This document shows positions 46,704 through 56,084 of a stretch of 64,000 bases of DNA, piece by piece (within the stretch, counting starts at the first letter, position 1; each line of letters opens with the position of its first letter). This DNA comes from Desulfobacterales bacterium (GTDB lineage Bacteria > Desulfobacterota > Desulfobacteria > Desulfobacterales > JAIPEE01). The notes below the pieces were generated by a model, which was not told the DNA's origin, did no database searches, and saw nothing but the letters and a program-made list of their open reading frames with translations. The stretch covers positions 1 through 64,000 of the forward strand of contig JAIPEE010000006.1 in NCBI GenBank assembly GCA_021737275.1, in the 5' to 3' direction. A program made the position numbers and the translations under genes.

Positions 46704-46922
46704 ATGAAAGAGAAAATTCATCCTGAGTATGCTCAGACAACACTCAGATGTGCCTGTGGCAGTGAAATCCAGGCCGGTTCAACAAAAAAGGATATTAATG
46801 TTGAAATCTGTTCAAAATGTCATCCTTTTTTTACGGGTAAACAGAAACTGATTGATACGGCTGGCCGTATTGAGCGGTTCCGTAAAAAATATGAAAAGTT
46901 TCAGACGCCTCAGGCAAAATAA
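46704..46922 (+). CDS. rpmE: 50S ribosomal protein L31 (zinc-binding form)
   Basis: 72 residues from the chosen ATG, which lies 9 nt after AGGGGG; an upstream TTG frame adds 11 residues without family likeness. [18 protein letters not shown] and [30 protein letters not shown] are the L31 blocks. Four cysteines (CAC and CSKC) mark the zinc-type, not the zinc-free YkgM type. It directly follows rho. Confidence 0.95.
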   Translation: MKEKIHPEYAQTTLRCACGSEIQAGSTKKDINVEICSKCHPFFTGKQKLIDTAGRIERFRKKYEKFQTPQAK

Positions 46923-46951
46923 GCTAAAATTTATCGTTATTTGTCTTAAAG

Positions 46952-46986
46952 TGCCCATTCGGAATTTATTTTAATCCGGATGGGCA
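46952..46986 (+). terminator. Terminator after rpmE
   Basis: A 12-bp stem with one G-U pair (46952-46963 with 46975-46986) and an 11-nt loop. The following tract is T-rich but broken (TTATTTGATTT), so strength is moderate. Confidence 0.65.
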
Positions 46987-47126
46987 TTATTTGATTTCGA
47001 TTACAGATTAGTATGGTTCTTCATTGGAACCTTTCTCAAAAATATTCTCAGCTATAATAGTTAAGGTATATTTTTAAGACAGGTTGTTGATCTATTTGAT
47101 ATTTTTAAGTTTAGCGGTACTTCATA

Positions 47127-48224
47127 ATGCTTGATAAGTTACAAGGTGTAGAAGAGCGGTTTCAGGAGCTGGAAAAGCTTTTAAGCGATACTCAGGTTGT
47201 TCAGGATCGCGAAGCATATCAGAAGTACAGCCGTGAACACGCTGAGCTGAGTAAAATTGTATCGGTTTACAGGGTTTATCAGGAGACTGATAATAATCTT
47301 ACCGGCAGTCTTGAGCTCCTCAAGGATGATGATCCTGAGATGAAAGAACTGGCTCGCCTCGATGTCCAGAAACTGACAGCAGAAAAAGATAAACTTGAAA
47401 CAGAACTGAAAAAACTGCTTATCCCCAAAGATCCCAATGATGAGAAGAATGTGCTCATTGAAATCCGTGCCGGTATTGGTGGTGAAGAGGCCGGCCTTTT
47501 CGGGAGCAACCTTTTCAGAATGTACAGCCGGTATGCAGAAAGAAATGGCTGGAAGGTTGAGATCATGAGCCATAATACAACCGGTGTAGGCGGGTTAAAA
47601 GAAATTATCGCCATGGTTCATGGAAAAGGTGCATATAGCCGCTTGAAATATGAAAGCGGTACACATCGTGTCCAGCGTGTTCCTGCAACAGAGGCACAGG
47701 GCCGGGTTCATACCTCGGCCGTAACGGTTGCTGTTTTACCTGAAGCAGAAGAAGTTGAACTTAAAATTGAACCAAATGAAGTCAAGGTAGATGTTTATCG
47801 ATCATCAGGTCCGGGCGGCCAGTCTGTTAACACAACAGATTCCGCTGTTCGCCTGACACATCTGCCAACCGGTCTTGTTGTTACATGTCAGGATGAAAAG
47901 TCCCAGATAAAAAACAAGGCGAAGGCCATGCGTGTTCTCAGGGCTCGCCTTTTTGATCTTATCCAGGGAGAGCAAGATGATAAACGATCTGAAGACAGGA
48001 AAAGTCAGATTGGTAGCGGGGACAGGAGTGAACGAATCCGGACATATAATTTCCAGCAGGGCCGGGTTACCGATCACCGTATCGGGCTGACATTATACAA
48101 GCTTGAAGCGGTTCTTGATGGAGAGATTGATGAAGTCGTAGAGCCGTTGACAACCTTTTACCAGAGCCAGGCATTACAACATGCAGAATCAGAAAACCGA
48201 CAGGGACAGATGGATAATTCTTGA
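47127..48224 (+). CDS. prfA: Peptide chain release factor 1
   Basis: 365 residues. RF1 reads UAA and UAG. The recognition tripeptide is PAT ([18 protein letters not shown]), as in RF1 and unlike the SPF of RF2. The peptidyl-hydrolysis GGQ stands in [19 protein letters not shown] at about 240. The coiled N-terminus is complete. It overlaps prmC, the enzyme that methylates this very Gln, by 44 nt. Confidence 0.98.
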   Translation: MLDKLQGVEERFQELEKLLSDTQVVQDREAYQKYSREHAELSKIVSVYRVYQETDNNLTGSLELLKDDDPEMKELARLDVQKLTAEKDKLETELKKLLIPKDPNDEKNVLIEIRAGIGGEEAGLFGSNLFRMYSRYAERNGWKVEIMSHNTTGVGGLKEIIAMVHGKGAYSRLKYESGTHRVQRVPATEAQGRVHTSAVTVAVLPEAEEVELKIEPNEVKVDVYRSSGPGGQSVNTTDSAVRLTHLPTGLVVTCQDEKSQIKNKAKAMRVLRARLFDLIQGEQDDKRSEDRKSQIGSGDRSERIRTYNFQQGRVTDHRIGLTLYKLEAVLDGEIDEVVEPLTTFYQSQALQHAESENRQGQMDNS

Positions 48225-49080
48225 CCTGGTTAAGTGGGCCACCTCATATTTTAAATCCCATAATATTGAAAACCCGAGGGCATCTGCCGAACTTCTTCTG
48301 GCGCATACGCTGAAGTTGAGGCGGATAGATCTGTACCTGCAATATGACCAGCCGCTAGAAAAGCCTGAGCTTGCCGCTTTCAAGTCTTTTATCAAACGCC
48401 GCGTAAATAAAGAGCCGGATGCATATATTCTTGGTGTCAAAGAGTTCTGGTCCATGGCATTGACAGTAACGCCCGATGTTCTGATTCCAAGGCCGGAAAC
48501 AGAATTTCTTGTTGAAAAGATTCTTGAAACGTTTAAGTCGAATTATGGAAATGAGCCTTTAAATATTCTGGATCTGGGCACCGGGAGTGGTGCAATAACA
48601 ATTGCACTGGCATCGGAGTGCCCGGCAAATGTCTTTTTTGCTTCGGATAAATCCGTTCGGGCGCTTGGGATTGCAAAAAAGAATGCAATGCAACATGTAC
48701 CTGACCGGAATATTAATTTTTTATGCGGCAATTGGCTGGACTCTTTTAAACAACCGGGTGCGCAGTTTGATATAATTATTTCAAATCCGCCATATATTGA
48801 AAGTGGAATTATTTCCGGTCTTGAACCGGAAGTGTGCAAATATGAACCCCATACGGCACTGGATGGCGGTGAAGATGGCCTTGATGATATCCGAAAGATT
48901 ATTGAATCAGCCCATTTATTTCTCAAACCCGGCGGATGGCTTTTTCTCGAAATGGGCTTTGATCAGCAGCCGGGTGTCAGCAAAATTGTTGCGGCGGTCG
49001 GCAGATATGATCATCTTAACTTTTCGAAGGATTACAGCGGTCATGACAGAGTTGTTGAAATGAGAAAAAATAAGGGCTAA
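48181..49080 (+). CDS. prmC: Release-factor glutamine methyltransferase PrmC
   Basis: 299 residues. It methylates the Gln of the GGQ loop of release factors. The N-terminal helical domain ([32 protein letters not shown]) is followed by motif [19 protein letters not shown] and the catalytic SNPPYIESG at about 200. [13 protein letters not shown] is another family block. The ATG at 48181 lies inside prfA; the 44-nt overlap ensures coupled production of enzyme and substrate. Confidence 0.96.
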   Translation: MQNQKTDRDRWIILDLVKWATSYFKSHNIENPRASAELLLAHTLKLRRIDLYLQYDQPLEKPELAAFKSFIKRRVNKEPDAYILGVKEFWSMALTVTPDVLIPRPETEFLVEKILETFKSNYGNEPLNILDLGTGSGAITIALASECPANVFFASDKSVRALGIAKKNAMQHVPDRNINFLCGNWLDSFKQPGAQFDIIISNPPYIESGIISGLEPEVCKYEPHTALDGGEDGLDDIRKIIESAHLFLKPGGWLFLEMGFDQQPGVSKIVAAVGRYDHLNFSKDYSGHDRVVEMRKNKG

Positions 49081-49307
49081 ACACCGATATTATTTTAAAA
49101 ATTGTATAAAAACTATTGCGATTCAAAAGGTTATTTGTTAGCTAAAGAGGATTTTAAACATGAAGCACTTGCATATCTCATAAACAGATGTGGATGTGCA
49201 TTAAAACTCACACGCTTTTGGACCTTTTTCCTGGTGCTCTCAATGGCTGAGAGTCGGAAACAGGGATGACAAAGGCGGTGGACAAACCAATTTGTAAAGG
49301 AGAAAAA
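49081..49307 (+). other. Leader region of rpsB
   Basis: A 227-nt gap containing a small hairpin, CTCTCA-ATGG-CTGAGAG-like, near 49238-49255. S2 mRNAs are leader-regulated in some bacteria. The sequence here gives no firm match to a known leader class. Confidence 0.3.
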
Positions 49308-50210
49308 ATGGCTTATGTAACAATGAAAGAGCTTCTGGAAGCAGGTGTTCATTTTGGTCACCAGACCAGGCGTTGGAACCCGAAGATGAAACCTTATATC
49401 TTTGGCGCAAGAAATGGTATCTACATTATCGATCTTCAAAAAACGGTTCGCATGTTCAAAGGTGTTTATGACTTTGTTGTAGACACTGTTGCAAGCGGAA
49501 AGTCGGTTCTTTTTGTCGGAACCAAAAAACAGGCCCGTGATTCCGTATATGAAGAGGCTAATCGTTGTGAAATGTACTATGTTCATAACAGATGGCTTGG
49601 CGGTATGTTGACCAACCTCCAGACAGTCAAGAAAAGTATTGATCGACTGAACTATCTCAACACCATTGAAAATGATGAAACAATAAACATGTTTCCCAAA
49701 AAAGAGCGTTTGAAGATGGGTAAGGAACGTGTTAAACTGGATAATACCCTTGGCGGTATCCGTACCATGAGTGCACTTCCAGGTGCAATTTTTGTTGTTG
49801 ATCCTAATAATGAAACGATTGCCGTACGTGAAGGACGTCGTCTGAATATTCCGATTGTATCCATTGCAGATACGAATTGTGACCCCGACCTTATTGATTA
49901 TATTATACCCGGTAATGACGATGCGATCCGGGCCATTCGTCTGATCACCTCAAAGATTGCTGATGCCGGTATTGAGGGTAAAGAGCGCTATGAGGCAAAG
50001 CGTCGTGCAGACGCCGACAAACAGGGTGATGAGGAATCAGAAGTCTCAACTGCAGCGGCAGATATGAAACCGGGTGAACGCAAGGTGATTTCCGATGGAG
50101 CAGAAGGACCGGTAATTGAAATCATTAAACGATCAACAGAACCCACAGAAGGTACTGTTGAAGAAAATACAGCAGCAGAAACACAGGAGAATGAAGATGG
50201 CAGTAATTAA
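49308..50210 (+). CDS. rpsB: 30S ribosomal protein S2
   Basis: 300 residues from ATG at 49308, with AAAGGAG 5 nt upstream; an in-frame ATG at 49266 is not supported. [31 protein letters not shown] is typical S2, as are [18 protein letters not shown] and [10 protein letters not shown]. The last 60 residues are an acidic, Glu/Ala-rich tail ([14 protein letters not shown]) longer than in E. coli. It opens the classic rpsB-tsf-pyrH-frr cluster and overlaps tsf by 14 nt. Confidence 0.97.
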   Translation: MAYVTMKELLEAGVHFGHQTRRWNPKMKPYIFGARNGIYIIDLQKTVRMFKGVYDFVVDTVASGKSVLFVGTKKQARDSVYEEANRCEMYYVHNRWLGGMLTNLQTVKKSIDRLNYLNTIENDETINMFPKKERLKMGKERVKLDNTLGGIRTMSALPGAIFVVDPNNETIAVREGRRLNIPIVSIADTNCDPDLIDYIIPGNDDAIRAIRLITSKIADAGIEGKERYEAKRRADADKQGDEESEVSTAAADMKPGERKVISDGAEGPVIEIIKRSTEPTEGTVEENTAAETQENEDGSN

Positions 50211-50793
50211 TGCTTCAATGGTAAAAGAGCTTCGTGATAAAACCGGAGCCGGTATGATGGATTGTAAAAAAGCACTGTCTGAAAATGACGGTGATATGGA
50301 TAAAGCTGTTGATTTTTTGAGAAAAAAAGGTATTGCGACAGCTGAAAAACGTTCCGGCAGAGCGATGTCGGAAGGTACAATTCAGTCTTATATTCATATG
50401 GGCGGCAAAATTGCAGCTATGGTTGAAGTTGGATGTGAAACAGATTTTGTTGCAAAAAACGAAGACTTTCAGGAGTTTACAAGAAACATTGCTATGCATG
50501 TTGCTGCAACCTGCCCTGCAGGTATTTCCCAGGACGATATTCCGGCAGAAGTTATTGAAAAAGAGATGACGATCTACCGTGATCAGGCTAGAGAAATGGG
50601 CAAACCTGAAAATATTTTGGACAAAATTGCCGAAGGTAAACTGGGCAAGTATTTTAAAGAAAACTGTCTGCTTAATCAGGATTATGTAAAAAACCCGGAA
50701 TTGACAATTCAGGATCTTCTGAATGAGCTGATAGCAAAAATGGGTGAAAATATTTCCATTAAACGTTTTGCCCGCTTCCAGGTAGGAGAATAA
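50197..50793 (+). CDS. tsf: Elongation factor Ts, short form
   Basis: 198 residues from ATG at 50197, with AGGAG 7 nt upstream. EF-Ts recharges EF-Tu with [32 protein letters not shown] is the UBA-like N-terminus and [23 protein letters not shown] the core hallmark, containing TDFV. It is much shorter than the 283-residue E. coli protein because one half of the core and the coiled coil is missing, as in Thermus. It overlaps rpsB. Confidence 0.96.
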   Translation: MAVINASMVKELRDKTGAGMMDCKKALSENDGDMDKAVDFLRKKGIATAEKRSGRAMSEGTIQSYIHMGGKIAAMVEVGCETDFVAKNEDFQEFTRNIAMHVAATCPAGISQDDIPAEVIEKEMTIYRDQAREMGKPENILDKIAEGKLGKYFKENCLLNQDYVKNPELTIQDLLNELIAKMGENISIKRFARFQVGE

Positions 50794-50799
50794 AACACA

Positions 50800-51516
50800 T
50801 TGGCTCTTCCACAATATAAAAGAATAATGCTTAAATTGAGTGGAGAGGCCCTGATGGGCGATCAGGGTTTTGGGATCAGCCCGGATATTATTCAATATGT
50901 TGCCGAAGAAATTCGGTCCGTATTTGATCTCGGAATCCAAATAGCCATAGTTGTTGGTGGCGGCAATATATTTAGAGGTGTAGCAGCGACATCCTATGGT
51001 ATGGATCGTGTTTCAGCAGATCATATGGGAATGCTGGCCACGGCTATTAACAGCCTTGCGCTCCAGGATGCACTTGAGAAAAAAGGGGTTCAGTCACGAG
51101 TGCAATCAGCCATTCAAATGAATGAAGTGGCTGAGCCTTATATCAGAAGAAAAGCAATCCGGCACATGGAAAAGGGCCGGGTTGTGATATTTGCAGCCGG
51201 AACCGGCAGCCCGTATTTTACAACGGATACGGCTGCCGTTTTGAGAGCTCAGGAAGTTCATGCCGAGATTTTGCTCAAGGCAACCAAGGTTGACGGGCTT
51301 TATGATTCTGATCCGGTGGTGAACAAGGATGCAAAATTTATCCATTCCATGAGCTATATGGAGGTTATCTCCAAACAGCTCCACGTGATGGATATGACGG
51401 CAATTTCACTTGCCATGGATAACCAGCTTCCCCTTGCTGTTTTCAACCTGAAAAAAGAAGGGAATATCAGGAGCGTTGTCTGTGGTAAGAAAATTGGGAC
51501 ACGAATTACGGTGTGA
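50800..51516 (+). CDS. pyrH: UMP kinase PyrH
   Basis: 238 residues, usual length. It phosphorylates UMP to UDP and belongs to the amino-acid kinase fold. [52 protein letters not shown] and [17 protein letters not shown] are the family blocks. The start is TTG at 50800, 6 nt after the tsf stop; AGGAG within the end of tsf serves as ribosome site. Confidence 0.97.
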   Translation: MALPQYKRIMLKLSGEALMGDQGFGISPDIIQYVAEEIRSVFDLGIQIAIVVGGGNIFRGVAATSYGMDRVSADHMGMLATAINSLALQDALEKKGVQSRVQSAIQMNEVAEPYIRRKAIRHMEKGRVVIFAAGTGSPYFTTDTAAVLRAQEVHAEILLKATKVDGLYDSDPVVNKDAKFIHSMSYMEVISKQLHVMDMTAISLAMDNQLPLAVFNLKKEGNIRSVVCGKKIGTRITV

Positions 51517-51584
51517 ACCGTGAGATAAGGATAGACCTGTTTCCCCTTTTATAATGATATCTAATTAGCTTTGAGGTGAATGAG

Positions 51585-52142
51585 ATGATTGAATCGGTAT
51601 ATCAGGAAGCCAGGGACAAAATGGGCAAGGCAATTATTGCCCTTGGAAATGAATTTAAAAGGGTTCGCACAGGCCGTGCTTCATCAAGCCTTCTTGACGG
51701 AATTCGGGTTGATTATTATGGTACCCAGACGCCGCTTAATCAGATGGCATCTGTTTCCATACCTGAAAGCAGACTAATAAACATTCAACCCTGGGATGCC
51801 ACTGCCATTAAAGATATTGAGAAGGCTATTTTAAAATCGGACCTCGGCCTGACGCCTTCAAGTGATGGCAAACTTATTCGTATTGCTATACCGCCACTTA
51901 CTGAAGAGCGAAGAAAGGATCTTGTAAAGGTTGTCCACAAGATGGCTGAAGAGCATAAGGTTGCGGTCAGGAATATTCGCCGTGATGCTAATGATTTGCT
52001 CAAGGAGTTCAAAAAAACCGGCGAAATTTCAGAAGATGATGCTTTCAAGGCACAGGACAAGGTTCAGAAAATAACTGACGAGCATATCAAAAAGATTGAC
52101 GAGTGCTCTGAAGAAAAAGAGAAAGAGATCCTTGAGTTCTAG
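51585..52142 (+). CDS. frr: Ribosome recycling factor
   Basis: 185 residues, exactly the family length, from ATG at 51585 with GAGG 8 nt upstream; a GTG at 51576 would add three residues and sits on the ribosome site. It splits post-termination ribosomes with [26 protein letters not shown], then [12 protein letters not shown] and [26 protein letters not shown] are hallmarks. The end overlaps the presumed uppS start. Confidence 0.97.
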   Translation: MIESVYQEARDKMGKAIIALGNEFKRVRTGRASSSLLDGIRVDYYGTQTPLNQMASVSIPESRLINIQPWDATAIKDIEKAILKSDLGLTPSSDGKLIRIAIPPLTEERRKDLVKVVHKMAEEHKVAVRNIRRDANDLLKEFKKTGEISEDDAFKAQDKVQKITDEHIKKIDECSEEKEKEILEF

Positions 52143-52890
52143 CAATAGCGCTTCCGGTGATATTGACATCGATAAAGAGAAGCTCCCGACCCATGTTGCC
52201 ATTATTATGGATGGCAACGGCAGGTGGGCCCAAAAACACCTGTTCAAGCGTGTAAGGGGCCATGAAAAGGGCGCTGAAACAGTTCGCACCATTATCAGAA
52301 CATCCCGTTCAATAGGTATTCCCATTCTGACATTATATGCGTTTTCCACTGAGAACTGGCAGCGGCCAAAACATGAAGTTATGGCGCTGATGTCACTTCT
52401 TAAAAAGTTTTTGATATCTGAATGCCAGGAGATGGTGGATAATAATATTCGCCTGAATGTCATCGGGCAGGTGGAAAAACTGCCAAAGGATGTTCAGGAA
52501 ACTATCAGTGAGACTAAAGCTGCAACAGCAGGAAATAATAACCTTCTGCTTAATCTTGCATTAAGCTATGGCAGCAGGGCTGAAATAGTAGAGTCGGTTC
52601 AGAGAATTGCTGCAAAAGTAAAAAACGGCGATATTGATGTTGAAGCCATTACACCTGATTTAATTTCCGACCATCTTTATACCGGTGGAATGGCTGATCC
52701 GGATCTTTTGATTCGGACAAGCGGTGAGATGCGTATCAGTAATTTTCTGCTCTGGCAGATTGCATATTCGGAAATATATGTTACTGAAACACTGTGGCCG
52801 GATTTTTCAAAAGAGGAGTATCTGGAGATACTCAAATCTTACCGGAATCGTGAAAGACGGTTTGGCAAGGTACCCTTACAAGGTAAATAA
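52132..52890 (+). CDS. uppS: Undecaprenyl diphosphate synthase (isoprenyl transferase)
   Basis: 252 residues from TTG at 52132. It builds the C55 lipid carrier for cell wall synthesis. [14 protein letters not shown] is the catalytic loop with the Asp; [24 protein letters not shown] and [20 protein letters not shown] with ISEIY-like [14 protein letters not shown] are further family blocks. Another TTG at 52096 is possible but has no ribosome site. The gene overlaps frr by 11 nt. Confidence 0.95.
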   Translation: MSSSNSASGDIDIDKEKLPTHVAIIMDGNGRWAQKHLFKRVRGHEKGAETVRTIIRTSRSIGIPILTLYAFSTENWQRPKHEVMALMSLLKKFLISECQEMVDNNIRLNVIGQVEKLPKDVQETISETKAATAGNNNLLLNLALSYGSRAEIVESVQRIAAKVKNGDIDVEAITPDLISDHLYTGGMADPDLLIRTSGEMRISNFLLWQIAYSEIYVTETLWPDFSKEEYLEILKSYRNRERRFGKVPLQGK

Positions 52891-52933
52891 ACAAGTAGCA
52901 TGGATCAAAAAGATCTGTGACGAGAAATATGAT

Positions 52934-53746
52934 ATGCATTTAAAACGATGGATAACAGCAATAATTGCGCTCCCATTATTATACTTCCTTATTGGAAAAG
53001 GCTCTTCTGAAATATTTTCAATTATAACCGGTTTAATCTGCATCCTCTCTCTACGGGAATACTTTCGGATTGTTTATAATAACAACAAAGGTAAAAAACC
53101 GTTTTCAATAATTTTATGGGGTTTTATTATCGGGCCTGCCATTGTTTTTGCAATGCACATCAGATCATTTGAAATGGTTTTTGGCCTGATCATTTTTTCT
53201 TTTATAGTGCCGGGTTTCTTTTCACTATTTTATTTCAAGAACGATAAAAAAGCACTGGAATTTGTCTTTAAAAATACGCTTGGTATGATTTATATTCCGT
53301 TGCTTTTATCTTGCCTTGTGCTGCTTCGAAATGGAGACAATGGCTCAAGCTGGATTTTTCTCCTGCTGGCCGTTGTCTTTGCCGGTGACAGCGGTGCTTT
53401 TTATGCCGGCTCTTACCTTGGACGCCATAAACTTTGTCCGGCGGTTAGCCCCAATAAAACCATTGAAGGCTCTATTGGCGGTTTGGTTTCCAATGTTGCG
53501 GTCGGGTTTCTGTTCAGCTATCTGCTTTTGCCGGATCTGCATCCTGGATTACTGGTGCTGTTTTGTCTCACTGTAGGGGCAGCGGCACAGGTTGGCGACC
53601 TGTTTGAGTCGGAGCTAAAAAGATCCGCCGGCATTAAGGATTCCGGCAATATTCTGCCTGGCCATGGCGGTATTCTGGACAGGATTGATGCCCTGCTTTT
53701 TGCGCTTCCAGTGGCCTATTTTATTAAGGAATATATAATTTTTTAA
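52934..53746 (+). CDS. cdsA: Phosphatidate cytidylyltransferase CdsA
   Basis: 270 residues from ATG at 52934. The longer open frame from 52724 lies inside uppS and is not supported. The enzyme makes CDP-diacylglycerol at the inner membrane. About eight membrane helices are seen, and the signature LKRSAGIKDSGNILPGHGG with ILDRID near the end is the family pattern. It lies between uppS and dxr as in many Gram-negative bacteria. Confidence 0.95.
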   Translation: MHLKRWITAIIALPLLYFLIGKGSSEIFSIITGLICILSLREYFRIVYNNNKGKKPFSIILWGFIIGPAIVFAMHIRSFEMVFGLIIFSFIVPGFFSLFYFKNDKKALEFVFKNTLGMIYIPLLLSCLVLLRNGDNGSSWIFLLLAVVFAGDSGAFYAGSYLGRHKLCPAVSPNKTIEGSIGGLVSNVAVGFLFSYLLLPDLHPGLLVLFCLTVGAAAQVGDLFESELKRSAGIKDSGNILPGHGGILDRIDALLFALPVAYFIKEYIIF

Positions 53747-53757
53747 ATAAATTTATA

Positions 53758-54921
53758 ATGCAAAAACAACTTTCCATACTCGGCTCAACCGGCTCCATAG
53801 GCTGCAATACACTGAAAATTATTGAGATGTTTCCAGATAAGTTTTCTGTCAGGGCTCTTGCTGCAAGAAATAATATTCCATTGTTGTCCGAGCAGATCAG
53901 GAAATTTAACCCTGATATCGTTGCTGTATTTAATGAAGAGCTTGCTGAAGAGCTGACATCTGCTTTGCCTGCTGATTTTAACCCTGAAATTGTTTATGGT
54001 ATCGAAGGATATAAAAAAGCAGCTATACTGGAATCGATTGACATGGTTGTTACGGCAGTGGTTGGTTCTGCCGGCCTCATACCGACACTGGCAGCCATTG
54101 ACGCCGGTAAAAATATTGCACTGGCCAACAAGGAAACCCTTGTCATGGCGGGTGATATTGTCATGAAAATGGCTGCAGAAAAAAATGTTAAGATTTTACC
54201 GATTGACAGTGAGCACAGTGCCATATCCCAGTGCCTGGAAGGATACCGGAAAACCGATCTTGAAAAAATTCTGCTTACAGCATCGGGTGGTCCTTTTCTA
54301 AATAAATCTGCAGAAGAATTTTCTCTGGTCAAACCGGAAGATGCGCTCAACCATCCGACTTGGGCCATGGGTGAAAAAATCAGCATTGATTCAGCCACAT
54401 TGATGAATAAAGGGCTGGAGGTTATTGAAGCCAAATTTCTGTTTGATGTACCCCATGATATGATCAAAGTGGTTGTACACCCCCAGAGTGTGATCCATTC
54501 CATGGTTTCTTATATCGATGGCTCTGTTATCGCGCAGATGGGTATTCCGGACATGAAAGGGGCGATTGCATATGCACTGTCATACCCGGAGCGATTACCT
54601 TTGAAACAGCCGATCCCGGATTTTGCAGAGCTGGGATCTTTAACATTTGAAAACCCGGATCTGGAGAAATTTCCCTGTCTTGACCTGGCCTTTCAGGCCT
54701 GCAGTGCCGGCGGTACAATGCCCGCTGTACTGAATGCGGCCAATGAGATAGCTGTTCATGCATTTTTAAAATGTCATATCAGCTTTGACCGGATTCCGGT
54801 CATGATAAAAAAAACAATGGCACAACATACTGTTATCAATGACGCTTCCCTTGATGAAATTATTGAAGCGGATGAATGGGCAAGAAAGTTTGTAGAAAAT
54901 CTTGTCAAATCCGGGCGTTGA
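53758..54921 (+). CDS. dxr: 1-deoxy-D-xylulose 5-phosphate reductoisomerase
   Basis: 387 residues. It carries out the first committed step of the MEP isoprenoid pathway with NADPH. LSILGSTGSIGCNTLKII is the dinucleotide site, ALANKETLVMAG and LPIDSEHSAISQCLEG the substrate/metal site, and VHPQSVIHSMVSYIDGS the flexible loop. Its product line feeds uppS, two genes upstream. The gap to cdsA is 11 nt. Confidence 0.97.
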   Translation: MQKQLSILGSTGSIGCNTLKIIEMFPDKFSVRALAARNNIPLLSEQIRKFNPDIVAVFNEELAEELTSALPADFNPEIVYGIEGYKKAAILESIDMVVTAVVGSAGLIPTLAAIDAGKNIALANKETLVMAGDIVMKMAAEKNVKILPIDSEHSAISQCLEGYRKTDLEKILLTASGGPFLNKSAEEFSLVKPEDALNHPTWAMGEKISIDSATLMNKGLEVIEAKFLFDVPHDMIKVVVHPQSVIHSMVSYIDGSVIAQMGIPDMKGAIAYALSYPERLPLKQPIPDFAELGSLTFENPDLEKFPCLDLAFQACSAGGTMPAVLNAANEIAVHAFLKCHISFDRIPVMIKKTMAQHTVINDASLDEIIEADEWARKFVENLVKSGR

Positions 54922-54985
54922 TATTATTGTTTCTAAATCTTAATATTAGATTATAAATAAATTAATATGAGGTTATTAAATTTTT

Positions 54986-56053
54986 ATGATTAATAATGTT
55001 TTTGCATTTGTCGTAGTTCTCGGCATTTTAATATTTTTCCATGAACTTGGCCATTTCCTGGTTGCCAGGCTTTTTGGTGTGGGCGTAGAAAAATTTTCCC
55101 TGGGTTTTGGCCCTAAAATTATTGGGAAAAAATTTGGAATGACAGACTACCGGATTTCAGCCATTCCGTTGGGTGGATATGTCAAGATGGTCGGGGAAGA
55201 ACCGGATGCTGAACTTTCCCCTGAAGATATTCCTTATTCATTTACACATAAGCATGTTTTGAAAAAGATGTTGATTGTTGCTGCAGGACCATTTTTTAAT
55301 TTGCTGCTGGCAGTAATTATATTCTTTTTCATATTTCAGTTTAACGGGAATGTTATATTAAAAGCGACTGTTGGCGGTGTGGAAGAGGGGACACCTGCTT
55401 TCGAAAGCGGTGTTCAGGCAGGAGATGAGATTGTCGGCATTAATGGTAGCCCGGTTAAGAGCTGGGATGAAATGGCCGTTCTTATCACAGAAAGTAACGG
55501 CAATGTGCTTGTATTTGATGTGATGAGAGGCAATGAAGTCATTGCCCTTGAGATTACACCGTTAAAAAAAGCTGCTAAAAATCTTTTTGGTGAAGATATT
55601 GATCGTTATGTTATTGGGGTAACCTCAGCCGGTGAGATCTACACTGAGGCGCTCAATCCATTCCAGGCTGTTTCACAAAGTATAGCGCAGACATATAACA
55701 TAACAAAATTGACCATTGTCAGTATTGTGAAATTGATTCAGGGAAGAATTTCTGCAAAAACGTTGGGCGGGCCCATTATGATTGCAGAAATGGCAGGGCA
55801 ACAGGCTGAAGCCGGCAGTTTAAACTTTGTTTTTTTTATCTCTCTTTTAAGTATTAATCTGGCTATTTTAAATTTTTTACCGATTCCTGTACTGGATGGC
55901 GGCCACCTCATGTTCTTTTTTATCGAACTGATTATCCGGCGCCCGATAAATACAAGGGTAAGAGAAATTGCCCAGCAAACAGGCATGGTGATACTTTTAA
56001 CCTTGATGATATTTGTTTTTTATAATGATATAACGCGTGTTTTTTTCGAATAA
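54986..56053 (+). CDS. rseP: Site-2 membrane protease RseP
   Basis: 355 residues. An intramembrane zinc protease, known to cut anti-sigma factors and signal-peptide remnants. HELGHFLVARLFG holds the HExxH site in the first helix; a single PDZ domain follows (VEEGTPAFESGVQAGDEIVGINGSPV), and NFLPIPVLDGGHL gives the third zinc ligand. E. coli RseP has two PDZ domains and is longer; one PDZ is common in other phyla. Last lipid/envelope gene of the cluster. Confidence 0.95.
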   Translation: MINNVFAFVVVLGILIFFHELGHFLVARLFGVGVEKFSLGFGPKIIGKKFGMTDYRISAIPLGGYVKMVGEEPDAELSPEDIPYSFTHKHVLKKMLIVAAGPFFNLLLAVIIFFFIFQFNGNVILKATVGGVEEGTPAFESGVQAGDEIVGINGSPVKSWDEMAVLITESNGNVLVFDVMRGNEVIALEITPLKKAAKNLFGEDIDRYVIGVTSAGEIYTEALNPFQAVSQSIAQTYNITKLTIVSIVKLIQGRISAKTLGGPIMIAEMAGQQAEAGSLNFVFFISLLSINLAILNFLPIPVLDGGHLMFFFIELIIRRPINTRVREIAQQTGMVILLTLMIFVFYNDITRVFFE

Positions 56054-56084
56054 AATTTTAACAGATTAACCTGAGAATTGACCT

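Noticed and set aside
52724-52933. 70-residue N-terminal extension of CdsA
   Set aside because: It lies within uppS in another frame and has no family likeness; ATG at 52934 gives the normal CdsA start.
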